64,000 nucleotides of DNA from positions 248,001 through 312,000 of the forward strand of contig JAPFFF010000045.1 in assembly GCA_039105265.1 (NCBI GenBank), given 5' to 3'. Under the pieces are notes generated by a model, which had not been told where the DNA came from, searched no databases, and saw nothing but the letters and a program-made list of their open reading frames with translations. Shown piece after piece: positions 45,412-56,101 of this stretch (its first letter is position 1; every line of letters starts with the position of its first letter). Made by a program: the position numbers and the translations under genes. Source of the stretch: Tritrichomonas musculus. Lineage: Eukaryota > Parabasalia > Tritrichomonadida > Tritrichomonadidae.

Positions 45412-45513
45412 TATAACAATAATTTCAAAATAATTTATTAATGTAAAAAGTTTTTTTTTATTATTGCTTGATTGAATCACTTCATACTTTTGCTGTGATC
45501 TGATAAAATTCAG

Positions 45514-46057
45514 TTAACAGAAGCGTGGAATGATGGTCTTCAAGTCAACATCTGCTGCAAGCCCAAAATTGAGAGAAAATATGTCATCTATAATTTCATT
45601 AAATTTTGAACGTTGAGATGGCGGGAAAGAAGTGCCGTGTTTTATCAAGCTGATATAGTATTCGCTGATTTTCTTGGAGAGGCTTGGATAGTCCATTGGT
45701 ACGTTATTGAGTTTATCCCGCATGAATTTTTTCCCGCATGCTCTTTTTACTATTGTATTCTTTTTCATTCACCTTCTTTGTCAGATTCGAACCTGTAACT
45801 GACATGTCACTGTCATGAATGAGGCCAAAATCGATGATCTTTGAGTCGAAAACTGAGTTCATCATGTTATTGCAGAGCTTCAGAAAACTGTGATTCATGC
45901 CAAGACTGTGGATATTCGACATTCCAAAAGCAAATTCAACTGCAATTCGACACTTGTTCCAAAAGAGATTTTTTTGTATTTCTAAATTTTGTGTTTGACA
46001 AAAAGAGGAATTTGAAAATGGCCAGAAGTTTTTGGCATTAGGTATAACAGTTGCCAT
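45514..46057 (-). pseudogene. Decayed protein-kinase fragment
   Basis: Two shifted minus-strand frames. The upstream one reads AVEFAFGMSNIHSLGMNHSF, then SKIIDFGLIHDSD, corresponding to the catalytic loop region and the DFG segment of a kinase; the HRDLKxxN motif is degraded to NHSFLKLCNN. The downstream one reads PMDYPSLSKKISEYYISLIK and SQRSKFNEIIDDIF, corresponding to the C-lobe end of such kinases. The N-lobe is absent. Confidence 0.65.
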
Positions 46058-46112
46058 TTTATCAATAATAATTGTTGTCCATGCATGATTTCTTGGTCTT
46101 TATATAAACAAA

Positions 46113-46760
46113 GTGAAAAATACAAATGATTCATTTTATCCCACAGAGAAATCAAATCCATTATTCGTCTTTTGCCATGGGGTTTGGGGAACTGGAATCA
46201 ATTGCTGGTTTCCATTTGCATTTACAACGATATCAAATCACGATTGCGACATTATCAGTCCAGATTTGCCTAATCCAGAAAATCCACGATATGAAGAATG
46301 GAAGCCTGTTCTTTTGGACAGAATCAACAAGAAATGGGACAAGAAACAACCTTTAATATTGGTTGGCCATTCACTTGGCGGTTACACTGTTCTCCATCTT
46401 CTTTCTGACTGTGCGAATGAAACTTGGGCTCAAAATGTGAAAGGTGTTTATCTTGTCTCTCCAGTTGTTACAATGAAATACACTCCTTTTTTGGACAATT
46501 TCACTGAGATCGATTTTAAGCCTCTTCTTTCATTGAACATCAAATTCAGACACATTTACAACGTGTGAGATCATGTTTTGGATCCAAGAAATTCAGAATA
46601 TCTGACAAGTGTGATGAAAGAATCAAATGCTGATTACAGAGTTGAAGTGTCTAACACAAAAAAGTATGATTATCACTTTGGAGGATTCAAGCACTATCCG
46701 GTTAAAGAAATAAACAAAGGACTTGAAACATTGTTAAGAGAAATTCATCCAAATATTTAA
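46113..46760 (+). pseudogene. RBBP9/YdeN-like alpha/beta hydrolase, broken
   Basis: The frame reads LFVFCHGVWGTGINCW, then SPDLPNPENPRYEEW and LVGHSLGGYTVLHLL, where Ser in GHSLGG is the nucleophile. It continues to HIYNV, where an in-frame TGA stands at 46566-46568. The same frame then continues DHVLDPRNSEYL to YDYHFGGFKHYPVKEI with a stop at 46760. The candidate acid (DHV) and catalytic His (FKHYP) thus lie behind the TGA. No ATG precedes the domain; the frame begins at GTG AAA AAT. Both points suggest a recently inactivated serine hydrolase gene. Recoding of the TGA is possible but unsupported. Confidence 0.7.
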
Positions 46761-46888
46761 TTATATAAATGCTTTAGTTTTATATTAATTTAAACTATGT
46801 CGTTCGAATGAATCAAAAAGGATGTAATTATGTTTTTGCCAGACTTATCCAGTGCAACTTTTGATCGTTCAAAAATATCAAAAAATAT

Positions 46889-47005
46889 ATGTTTTATACA
46901 CATCACCTTAGAGGATATTTATCTTTGTATTTAGAAGAAATTGATGACCAAATAAATGAATACTTGGAGATTCTTACAAAAAGAATAAAAGATTCAAAAT
47001 TTTAA
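46889..47005 (+). CDS. Small ORF of 38 residues, possible TnpV-like tail
   Basis: ATG 46889 to TAA 47003-47005 reads MFYTHHLRGYLSLYL, then EEIDDQINEYLEILTKRIK. The pattern of IDxQxxEYLEILxxxIK recalls the C-terminus of bacterial TnpV proteins of mobile elements, but the match is by eye and short. It may be a gene remnant. Confidence 0.25.
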   Translation: MFYTHHLRGYLSLYLEEIDDQINEYLEILTKRIKDSKF

Positions 47006-47798
47006 CTAAATAATGAATAAGGTATGTCTCAAAGAAAAAACAGATAAAGAGATAATGTAAAAAGGATCTTCAAGTTGAAATTAACAAATTAAAAGATAAA
47101 AATTAAAATTACAGGGAAAAATAAAGAGTTTTCAAATTGAATTAATTGATCAATCATAATTTTTAAAAAAAAAGCGTTTGAATTGAAAAAGAACACATAA
47201 AGTTTTATCTCAGAAATTTGGATACTACAAACTTTTCGAATTAAAAAAGGGGTTAATAAACAAATAGACCTATCCATTAAGTAAAAAAAACTTTTGACTT
47301 CTTTAACATTTGAAAAAAAAAAAAAAAGATGAAATATATCAAAAAAAATTGATTTGAATATTATAGCAGAAGAATCAAGGTAATTGTTCTTTGAAGCTTT
47401 GACTGCTTGCTCTTGCTGCAGGGGAGTTAGCTTTTTGATATAATTATTAATTCATCAAATGGTATTATTTCTAACTTATTTGATTTACTAAATATAATAA
47501 CATACATGAAAGAATATTAGATATTAATATCAAGATGTAGTTGAAAATGTAAAAAATTATTAATTATCAGATAATCCAAAATAAATTTTGTTTTTGATAA
47601 GATTTGCAATTAAACTTATATTTTTATTTTTAATGTAAGTTTTATTTACAAAATGCATACAATTTGAAAGTAAAATTTGTTCAAAGTCATTTATTTCAAC
47701 AATTGACTTCATTCAAAAAGTGTCACTTTTCAAATTCTGGGCAGAAATTTGTTTCATTTTAAAATTAAAAAAAAAACATTTTTCACAAAATCATTTTC
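47006..47798. other. Intergenic, no gene seen
   Basis: AT-rich sequence upstream of the Rho-type GTPase. Confidence 0.5.
47791..47796 (+). promoter_or_regulatory. Initiator-like TCATTT before the Rho-type gene
   Basis: TCATTT lies 3 nt before the ATG at 47799 and fits the trichomonad initiator TCA-Y-[T/A]. Confidence 0.45.
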
Positions 47799-48395
47799 AT
47801 GAAACAGATTAATTGTATTGTTGTAGGCGATGGTGCAGCTGGCAAAACCTGTTTACTTATGACCAATTATAACAATTCTTTTCCAGAAGATTACAATCCG
47901 CATGTTTTTGATGATCATTCAGTCAAAATAAATGTAGAAGGCCATTCTATCGATTTATCTATAATTGATACTCAAGAATATGATCGTTTCCTACGATATT
48001 TTTCTTATCCAAAAGTAGATGTTGTTATAATTTGTTTTTCTCTTGTATACAAATATACTTTTGAAAAAGTTCACAGTTTTTGGTTTGATGAATTGAGAAA
48101 ATATTGTCCAAATACACCTGTTTTATTAGTTGGAACGAAAAGTGATTTAAGAGATGATTTTAAAACGAATGAAGATCGGTACAAATCACTAGGAATGAAA
48201 CCAATTTCTAGAGCAGAAGGAGAAGAAATGAAAACAAGAATTAGAGCGAGCAAATATATTGAATGCTCATCAAAAAAACAAATAAATGTTAAAGAAGTAT
48301 TTTATGAAGCTGCAAAAATTGGGCTTCATCATAAAAATATAACAGAAAGATCATATGAAAGAACAGAAGAAAATTCATGCTGCATATTATGTTAA
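47799..48395 (+). CDS. Atypical Rho-family small GTPase
   Basis: 198 residues of Rho/Rac type. G1 is GDGAAGKTCLL, G4 is TKSDLR, and G5 is ECSSKKQ in place of CSALT. The C-terminus CCILC is a prenylation box preceded by an extra Cys, so it is membrane-anchored. Two core positions deviate. Switch I has PHVFDDHS instead of PTVFDNYS, losing the Thr that binds Mg and senses GTP. G3 is IIDTQEYDR instead of DTAGQEDYDR, with two residues missing including the invariant Gly. The Rho insert region is present (DDFKTNEDRYKSLGMKPIS). Nucleotide cycling is probably altered. Actin or membrane regulation is inferred from the family. Confidence 0.88.
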   Translation: MKQINCIVVGDGAAGKTCLLMTNYNNSFPEDYNPHVFDDHSVKINVEGHSIDLSIIDTQEYDRFLRYFSYPKVDVVIICFSLVYKYTFEKVHSFWFDELRKYCPNTPVLLVGTKSDLRDDFKTNEDRYKSLGMKPISRAEGEEMKTRIRASKYIECSSKKQINVKEVFYEAAKIGLHHKNITERSYERTEENSCCILC

Positions 48396-48534
48396 GCTAT
48401 TTTGATTATTAAAAAAATTATTAAATCTTTTTAAACTTATGTTAATTAAAAAAAAAGCTTTTCTATTGAATTCAATTATTCTTTTGGAAATATGTGAGGT
48501 ATGATAATATGAAAAAAGAAAATAAACTTTTGAA

Positions 48535-50516
48535 AGAGGTGCGAGAACTAAAAAATTTTTTAAAAAACGATCAACCTTAATTTTTAAACTTTTGTAATAT
48601 CTTGGAAAATAGAAAGTATAATTTATTTTTTGCAAAATAAATAAGTATTATATTCTAATATAATAATAAAAATATATTAATTTAATATTTATCTTCATTA
48701 TAAGCAACCAAAACATATGAATTTGCTTATAAAAAACAAATTCATATTTATCTTGATCAATAATCAGTTATTTTTAATAATATATTTTATTATATTTATT
48801 ATTTCTAATTTAACATTTAATTAAGTATTTATAAAATATTTATATTGGATAATTTCGCAAGATATTAATACTTCTATTTTCCATATTTCATTATTTATAA
48901 ATATCTCATAATATTGTTTATCTCTAAGGGATAACTATTTAAAATTTATTATAAATTTCAATAATTATTATGATTCTAGAATATTATTGAAAACGGCTGG
49001 CCAAGAGACATTTTAAAACTCTCCCATTCAAAATAAAGTAATTACTTTATTTTCTCTCAATTGCATTCAATTTTTTTTTTAAAAATAAAAATTCAAGAAA
49101 AATGATATTTCTAATTAAGATATTTTCTTGACAATTTCAAAAATCAATTATTTTATGGTATTGAATATAATAATTTGTGTTTTGTGGAATTTTAAGCCAT
49201 TCGGTCGAAATCTTATTATTAACATATTTTACTCAAAATCTTTTACATTTTGAATTTGATGATATACTAATATGTATATTTATTTAAAAAATATATTTTC
49301 ACAGGAAAACTAGAATTAAATATGAAAACTACTGATAAAATTGCATTTTAAGTTTTGAAAATCCCACAGAAAAAATGGCCCTATCATTTATGCTAGAACT
49401 ATTCTAAAATAATAATAATATAATTTAATGCTTATATAAAACTTTGTAAAAACTTTTTAGGAATGAATTTTAAGATATATTTAAAATAAAATTTGACCAA
49501 TTTTTTTTTGAAAATTTGATAGTTTATACAAATATTTCTATAAGTGCAATCAAAATTATTCTTATAAGCATTCAATATCGTTCAAAAATATATATATATT
49601 AAAAATGATATTTTTATTATATTTTTCTTGGAAATGATTATAAAATTTTTTATTGTCTGGTATATTTAATAAAAGTATTTTTAATTCTAGTTTTCATGAA
49701 ATTAAATAAATTGAATATCATCATCATATGTTAATTACTTTTAAATAAATGCTGAATTTGTCACATATTTATGGTATATACATAATGTTAGAATGCCTTT
49801 TTAAAAATCTTTTTAATCAAACTTGAAAATCACCAATATTAAATACATTTAAATTTTGGCCTCTATTATTTGAAGTAAAACTCATAAATAAGAACTTATG
49901 AAAACGTTCATGGTTCCCCTATTATAAAACCGTTGATTGGAAAGAACAAATCTCAAAATCATCATCTCTATCAGGTAGTAATATAATTGCTAGATATATA
50001 AATTTATCAGATGACAAAACAAAGAAAATTAGAATAAAAATGAAGTGTAGAAAGAAGGATAGACTAGATAATATCAAGAAACTTCATCAAATTTCAAAAA
50101 TGACAGAAGAAGAATTAAATTCTTTACAAATTGAAGATGATTTTATATTTATTATTAAAAATAATAATCCAATTGATGCTCATTTTAAGGAAGATAACAT
50201 AAATGATGAAAATTTTCCAGATTATTTGAAAAAAAATTTTAAAATGGGACAGATTAATATTGAAAAATGGATCAAAAAACACAAATAATTAATTTAAATA
50301 AATTTAATATTACAATTATCTTTAATATCAATAAAAACTTAATTCATAATAAATTGAATGGTTTACATCAATTTCATTGAATATTATAAAATACAATATT
50401 TTGTCTCCTACCGAATAAATATTTATAAAAATAATGTATAACATATGATATTAAGTGAGGATATATATATATAGGAATCAGGCATTTTAATCATATTTCC
50501 AAGTTCTCGCACCTCT
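48535..50516. mobile_element. DNA transposon, copy B, 8-bp TSD
   Basis: A 1982-bp element with perfect 15-bp terminal inverted repeats AGAGGTGCGAGAACT and a perfect 8-bp flanking duplication CTTTTGAA (48527-48534 and 50517-50524). The termini match the 6556-8024 element at 13 of 15 positions or better. Its interior is otherwise unlike copy A and contains an open reading frame near the right end. No complete transposase is seen. Confidence 0.87.
50040..50288 (+). CDS. Short ORF inside transposon B, unknown function
   Basis: 82 residues from ATG 50040. The same frame stays open upstream to about 49905 without an ATG (SWFPYYKTVDWKEQI, then SGSNIIARYINLSDDK). The protein is charged and helical (MTEEELNSLQIEDDFIFIIK, ending GQINIEKWIKKHK). 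It lies wholly within the inverted repeats of transposon B, so it may be the remains of a transposon gene or of a captured host gene. The family is not recognised. Confidence 0.5.
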   Translation: MKCRKKDRLDNIKKLHQISKMTEEELNSLQIEDDFIFIIKNNNPIDAHFKEDNINDENFPDYLKKNFKMGQINIEKWIKKHK

Positions 50517-50750
50517 CTTTTGAAAAAAAAAAAAAAAAAATGTCACCAATATTTTTTTTTTATATTTAAATATCCGCAATTATAATAAAAATACAGATTA
50601 TAATTTATAATTAATAATATGTATTTATAAATATATATGTATATATATCCAATAAAAAAAAATATAATTTACAAATGGAGATATAACAAAATTTATTATA
50701 TTTTAAATAGAAAAAAAATCGTCATAATTATTATTTTGTATAAAACTTTC

Positions 50751-53700
50751 ATGGATTTTGATCAACTTTCCTTACTTTTTGCTTCAGATCCTTTAAGTGC
50801 CATTGATGAATGCAAAAAAATGATCTGCTCTCTTTTTAATTTCAGAACCTATGATGAGTTTTTTTCCCATCATAAAAAAGAAGCTCATTATGCCATTTGC
50901 CCAAATTATTCAACAAATTTAACACAATCATATGTATATTGTGCTGATTGCTCAAAGAAAACCGGCAATTACACTTCAATTTGTTTTCAATGTTTTCTTA
51001 AAGGAAATCATGAAGGTCATAATTATTATATTTTCCCAACAACATATAACATTTGCAATTGTGGTGATCATGATTTTTTTGAAAATACAAGTTTTTGTTC
51101 AGAACACAAAGGGATTAACGCTGATGATAATAATCCAGAAAATTATTTGGATGAAACTTTAAGAGAAACTTTAATAAATATAATATTTAGTGCTGCTTTT
51201 TCTTCCTTCAAAACTTATTCAACAACTTCGGATACCAATATCAATAAAATATTTGATTTTATTCTTTCGTTTACTTTTCTTGGCGATGGGTTCCGGCGTT
51301 TACTTGCACAATCACTAACAAGAAAAATTGATTTTGACGATTTTATCTTCAATATCCCTTCATATTCCAAAACATTTAATTTATTATTTCAAAAATTAAC
51401 TTTTTCTTTGATTACCGATCAAGAATTCATAAGGGAATTTTCCAAATCATTTTATCGTCTATTTTATAAAAAAATAATCCTACAGTATCACATTGATAGC
51501 AAGAACGGCAATGCCCAAAATTACTTGATGTTTCTGGACATGATTCCGCCATTATTTTCAGAACCAATCTGCCGCTACCACTGCGAAAACAACGGTTGGG
51601 ATTGGGTTACATCAGCCATTTTAGTACTAGCCGGTTGCAAACTTATTTTTACCTATATTATTGATCCATCTTATAAATTTTACAATGACTATTTTCAGCC
51701 AATTTTTTTCATCAAAAATATCACTGTGAATCAGCCAGATGAAAAAGTTCAGTCCTTTTTTGATCGTACTTTCACTTCAATTTTTAGATGTGCAAAGCAA
51801 GGAGAGAAAGACGATTCAATTGTTGTCACATCCTTCAAAAATTTCCTCTTTTATCAGCACAGATTTCCTTTGCATGAGTATTATGCATTATATAGATCTC
51901 TTTGCGAATCCTTCAAAGACAAGCCAAACCTGAGAGTGAACAAACTAATCGAAGAACTGGACAAAATTGACATAAATCCAATTTTTCTCATAAATAAGAA
52001 CGAAAATGCTTCTGAAAATGATGTCTTAGTTTCAAAGTATCTTTATCCAAACAGAGAATCAAATCCATCATTCTTCAAAAAGTTCAAATCTGCTTTTAAA
52101 AATCTATTTACTTCGTATCCATCGAAATATTATAGATCGTTCTACAACGGTGCTGCTTTTTATTTTACTTATCCTATATTTGATGCCTTTTGTTCTCTCT
52201 TCCAACTTGACCAATTTTTTAAGATTAAATTTGCACGCTTTTTATGCAAAGAAAGTTACCAACCACTTCGCATTAAGCTTGGAATAGTTGCCTTAGAGAA
52301 GCTTCTTTCAAAATGCTGTTATGAAATTGGCATAACGAATCAAAAAAACGACTTATTGTATAAATTGTATGATCAACTCTCTGGATATAAGCAAATTTTA
52401 TGTAATTTAATTCCTGTGCCTGCTCTACAACTTACAATTGGACTTCAATGCGAAAGCAATAATTTGAATGATGAATTCATGATCAAAGAGTTCTTTGCAT
52501 ATGAAATCGCTAGAAAAGTTGGACTCTTTGATTCGAAATACAAAACAATCATTGGAACCAAAATGTATGTTTTCTTGTATGTTTGCCTCCTCATAGTTAA
52601 TGATCGTGTAAGTTTCAATGATGAAAACAATGAGAAATACATCGAAGAATTTTTAATAAATAATTTGAAGTGTGATCCAAATATTACACTCCAAAGTTTG
52701 TTTAACTTAACTAATTCAGGTATGCCCAATGATTTCACATTCACTGAGAAATTCCATCGAATTTTAATGAAGATAGCTACAACTAAAAATGAAATCAACG
52801 GCACTGAAAACGTAGCAGATAATGATGATGAAGATCATATGGACAATGATAACCTAATTAAGCATAGCATACATAGAAGTGATGACGATGATGATGATGA
52901 CGAAAATGAAGATCAAATTAATAATAATAATGATGAAAATCAAAATCAAATTAGCAATAATGAAGAGAACCAAATTGACAATGGTAATGAAAATAATAGA
53001 AATAATGAAAGAGATAAAAACTTTGCAGCAAACGCAACTAAGTTTTACCTAAAAAAAGAAGTTAAATGGAATCCTATTGTGTTTTCAGATAGTATTTTCA
53101 TTCAGGAAAAATACATGAACAAAGAGTTATCAAAGAATCCAAACAAATTGTTAGAAATTCCAAGAGGAGAATCAGAAGAAACATATTTCTTCAAGCCTAA
53201 CGATAATGATAATAATAATGATAATAATAATTCATTAAGCAGCTCAGAAGGACTGAATATCCGATTGAGAAAATTATTACTGACACCTACAGTGTTTGCG
53301 GTTATTTACTTTGCTTTGATTGAAAATAATGAATTTATGATCCACATTGTACAGAATCTTGCAATGAACACTCTTGTACTCATTTCTGAAACAATCAAAG
53401 AAGAAACTGATCAAACTGAATCTGCTACTTTTGATGAACAAACAAGTATTCATTGTACTTCAGTTCTTGATTTAGTTTCTCAGCTGAAAAGAATTATTTA
53501 CAACTTTAAGATCGAAGGAAGAGATGACATTAAAGATGGATTCATTGAAGACAGGATGAATTCAGCAAATTTCGTTGCATTTTTGAACATGAAAATTGCT
53601 CTGAACCAGAAAGAACCGAAATCAGTAATAGAACTATTGAAAGAAAAGGGTCCTCTTGGCAACGAAACATTGCAAAAAATTTCACAAAATATACAACTTG

Positions 53701-55520
53701 ATGGTTTTACTGGTGATGATGAAAAACAAGAAGAAAACAAGAAGAAAGAAGCAAAAGAAAAAGTAAACAAAATGAAAGAAGATATTTTGAAGCAGTTTCA
53801 AAATAAGAGGAACAAATATTGCCTATCGGACTCATTATCAATAAGCAATAGTTCGCCACTTCCATTTATTAAAGAAAAATGCTGCATTTGCTCAGAATCG
53901 AAGAAAGAGATTCTTTCCTATCCAATTTATATGTATCGTACGAAACTGCCATTTATTTTTGACAAGCCTCCATTATTTGAAAGCACTGTTGAAGGAGTTT
54001 CTGTTGATGATAATCAATATGATTTCGGACGTCAAGAAGATTTGATTAATTGGTTAACAAATACTTTACAGTTTAATCAAAATGCAAGTGATTCTGATTT
54101 GTTGAAAAGAGCACAAGTTTTTGAAACAATAATGAAAAAGTTGATGAAAATTAAAGCATATGGCGATACAACAAAGAAACGATTGACAGCAGGTGCAAAC
54201 TTTGTTATTCAGTTTGGAATTTGCCAACATCCAATTCATGAAAAATGCGTCACAAACATGGATGGCGATACTTATAAATGCCCAATTGATAATTCCAATA
54301 GAAATTATTTCCTTCCATGTTTAGAAGATATTCCAATCAATGAGATCTTCTCAGATATCAAACAATTTACTTTATGTGAAGACAAATACAATGCAATTTC
54401 AGCAATTAAAGCATTTGTTGAAAAGTTTGAGTCTTTCTTTGAAATTATCGATTATGGATCAATCAATACGTTTATTGAATTGGTAAAATCATTGAGTGGA
54501 ATGATTGAGACATTTGAAATTAGACTAAGAAATCGTCCTGATTCACTTGATTGCCCAAAGAACCAGATACTTGCTACTAATCTTTTCCTTCTAGTTTGGT
54601 ATGCATATCGTATTTATAAGAAGCCAGACATGAAAATCATTAACCAAAAGGATAACACAGAAATTGATGTTGAATCAAGATTGACATCTTTTCAGAGATT
54701 CATAAAACACCTGGTTGAATGTGATGATATTTTTACTGACAAAAGTAAAGTTAAAAATATCATCTCTGCTTCAATTGATTCTGTTACTTCAGAACGAAAC
54801 GATGACTTAGAAAAAGAAACTTACTTGCTTATGAGGCGGATTTGTCTTACTGAACATTTCATTTTGGACGAAGATGTTACGAAAGAAGAAGATGACATCA
54901 TTGATTGGGATGACATTCTTGAAATCAGCAATCTATCAAAGAGGTACAATGTTAAGTTCACTTCAATTGACATTGAAAATGGCGAATACTTTGAATTAAT
55001 GCCATTCACATTCATGGAATTACCAAAAGAATTCATCAAGCTTGCAGGAAGTCCTTACAACGTCCCCCTTCAATTCTCAAAGCAAATTTCATTCATCAAC
55101 CTCTTGGACTATAACTATCATATCAATCATTTTAATAACTTTGAAGAAGTTCATTCAAACAATGAAAACAATAATAATGAAAATACTTCAGAAATAGAAA
55201 GATTTAAGAAACTTGTGATTAGTTGTGATGAAACTGCATTATATATTTTACTATCCATTTACGCAAAGCGCGTTTATCCTTCAACAATAATGTACACTGG
55301 GCTACACAACCCAATGACTATTATCATTGATTCTAAATATGCTGGATCATTGCTTCCATTTTACGTTGACAAATTTGGGTTCCCCGAATTGAATTATAAT
55401 CGTAACATTCCTCTCTTTCTCAATGAAAATAATTATGAGATGTTTGTCGATAAAATTCTATCAGGGGATTTCTCTTACGATTTACATACATTGAATATAA
55501 TTCAAAGACTTATTCATTAA
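50751..55520 (+). CDS. UBR-type N-recognin E3 ubiquitin ligase
   Basis: 1589 residues from ATG 50751 (MDFDQLSLLFASDP). The longer frame from 50637 is AT-rich and unlikely to be coding. Residues about 45-120 form a UBR zinc box (YCADCSKKTGNYTSICFQC, NHEGHNYY, CNCGDHDFF, CSEH), which in UBR1-like ligases binds destabilising N-terminal residues. A long helical body follows with two acidic, Asn-rich low-complexity stretches at about 700-760 and 815-830. At about 1042-1180 is a RING-like zinc domain with a long insert (CCICSESK, then GICQHPIHEKC and YKCPID). The C-terminal cap (FYVDKFGFPELNYN, ...) ends the protein. It would mark substrates for proteasomal degradation by the Arg/N-degron pathway. 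TCATAA, an initiator-like word, lies 24 nt before the ATG. Confidence 0.9.
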   Translation: MDFDQLSLLFASDPLSAIDECKKMICSLFNFRTYDEFFSHHKKEAHYAICPNYSTNLTQSYVYCADCSKKTGNYTSICFQCFLKGNHEGHNYYIFPTTYNICNCGDHDFFENTSFCSEHKGINADDNNPENYLDETLRETLINIIFSAAFSSFKTYSTTSDTNINKIFDFILSFTFLGDGFRRLLAQSLTRKIDFDDFIFNIPSYSKTFNLLFQKLTFSLITDQEFIREFSKSFYRLFYKKIILQYHIDSKNGNAQNYLMFLDMIPPLFSEPICRYHCENNGWDWVTSAILVLAGCKLIFTYIIDPSYKFYNDYFQPIFFIKNITVNQPDEKVQSFFDRTFTSIFRCAKQGEKDDSIVVTSFKNFLFYQHRFPLHEYYALYRSLCESFKDKPNLRVNKLIEELDKIDINPIFLINKNENASENDVLVSKYLYPNRESNPSFFKKFKSAFKNLFTSYPSKYYRSFYNGAAFYFTYPIFDAFCSLFQLDQFFKIKFARFLCKESYQPLRIKLGIVALEKLLSKCCYEIGITNQKNDLLYKLYDQLSGYKQILCNLIPVPALQLTIGLQCESNNLNDEFMIKEFFAYEIARKVGLFDSKYKTIIGTKMYVFLYVCLLIVNDRVSFNDENNEKYIEEFLINNLKCDPNITLQSLFNLTNSGMPNDFTFTEKFHRILMKIATTKNEINGTENVADNDDEDHMDNDNLIKHSIHRSDDDDDDDENEDQINNNNDENQNQISNNEENQIDNGNENNRNNERDKNFAANATKFYLKKEVKWNPIVFSDSIFIQEKYMNKELSKNPNKLLEIPRGESEETYFFKPNDNDNNNDNNNSLSSSEGLNIRLRKLLLTPTVFAVIYFALIENNEFMIHIVQNLAMNTLVLISETIKEETDQTESATFDEQTSIHCTSVLDLVSQLKRIIYNFKIEGRDDIKDGFIEDRMNSANFVAFLNMKIALNQKEPKSVIELLKEKGPLGNETLQKISQNIQLDGFTGDDEKQEENKKKEAKEKVNKMKEDILKQFQNKRNKYCLSDSLSISNSSPLPFIKEKCCICSESKKEILSYPIYMYRTKLPFIFDKPPLFESTVEGVSVDDNQYDFGRQEDLINWLTNTLQFNQNASDSDLLKRAQVFETIMKKLMKIKAYGDTTKKRLTAGANFVIQFGICQHPIHEKCVTNMDGDTYKCPIDNSNRNYFLPCLEDIPINEIFSDIKQFTLCEDKYNAISAIKAFVEKFESFFEIIDYGSINTFIELVKSLSGMIETFEIRLRNRPDSLDCPKNQILATNLFLLVWYAYRIYKKPDMKIINQKDNTEIDVESRLTSFQRFIKHLVECDDIFTDKSKVKNIISASIDSVTSERNDDLEKETYLLMRRICLTEHFILDEDVTKEEDDIIDWDDILEISNLSKRYNVKFTSIDIENGEYFELMPFTFMELPKEFIKLAGSPYNVPLQFSKQISFINLLDYNYHINHFNNFEEVHSNNENNNNENTSEIERFKKLVISCDETALYILLSIYAKRVYPSTIMYTGLHNPMTIIIDSKYAGSLLPFYVDKFGFPELNYNRNIPLFLNENNYEMFVDKILSGDFSYDLHTLNIIQRLIH

Positions 55521-55552
55521 AAATTCTTATTTCATTTAAATTTACCTTTTTT

Positions 55553-55779
55553 TTAACAGAATATTTTTTGCACTTTTAGTTTATTCACAATGATCAATGT
55601 TTTTTTCAATATTAGTTTCATCATTTCTTCATCTGGCTTAAATGTAACCAAATATGGCAATTCATTGGATATTTCATTTTTATCTTCTTTAGTATTTTCT
55701 TCTTCATATTCATTGTCTTCTTCCTCCTCCTCTTTTTTTTCTTCATCATTATCTTCAATTACAATAAAGTTTTTTTTAA
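55553..55779 (-). pseudogene. Acidic ORF without ATG, convergent to the UBR gene
   Basis: A minus-strand frame reads FIVIEDNDEEKKEEEEEDNE, then NEISNELPYLVTFKPDEEMM and KLILKKTLIIVNKLKV, stop at 55553. It has gene-like codon choice but starts after a stop with no ATG before the EEMM residues. It is either the last part of a broken gene or low-complexity sequence. Confidence 0.3.
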
Positions 55780-56022
55780 ATAATTAATAATAAAATATAT
55801 TTAACATAGAATAAGATAGATATTATTCATAAATAACAAAATATTTTTAAATAATATATATTATGTTTAATACAATAAAACAAAACAGTTGATCGATATA
55901 TTGATCATTATAACATCATTCTCCAAATTTTAAAAAATAAAAATTAAATTATCTTGTTAAAAAATGTAAATTATCGAAGAAAAAAATTTTTATAAACACT
56001 ATAACATATATTAATATACAAA

Positions 56023-56064
56023 TTGCTGGGTTCCCAAATTTTCGATTTCATTGATGAATTCTAT

Positions 56065-56101
<37 letters not shown>

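Noticed and set aside
50637-50750. 38-codon N-terminal extension of the UBR ligase
   Set aside because: AT-rich Ile/Lys/Tyr sequence of intergenic character; ATG 50751 gives a natural start.
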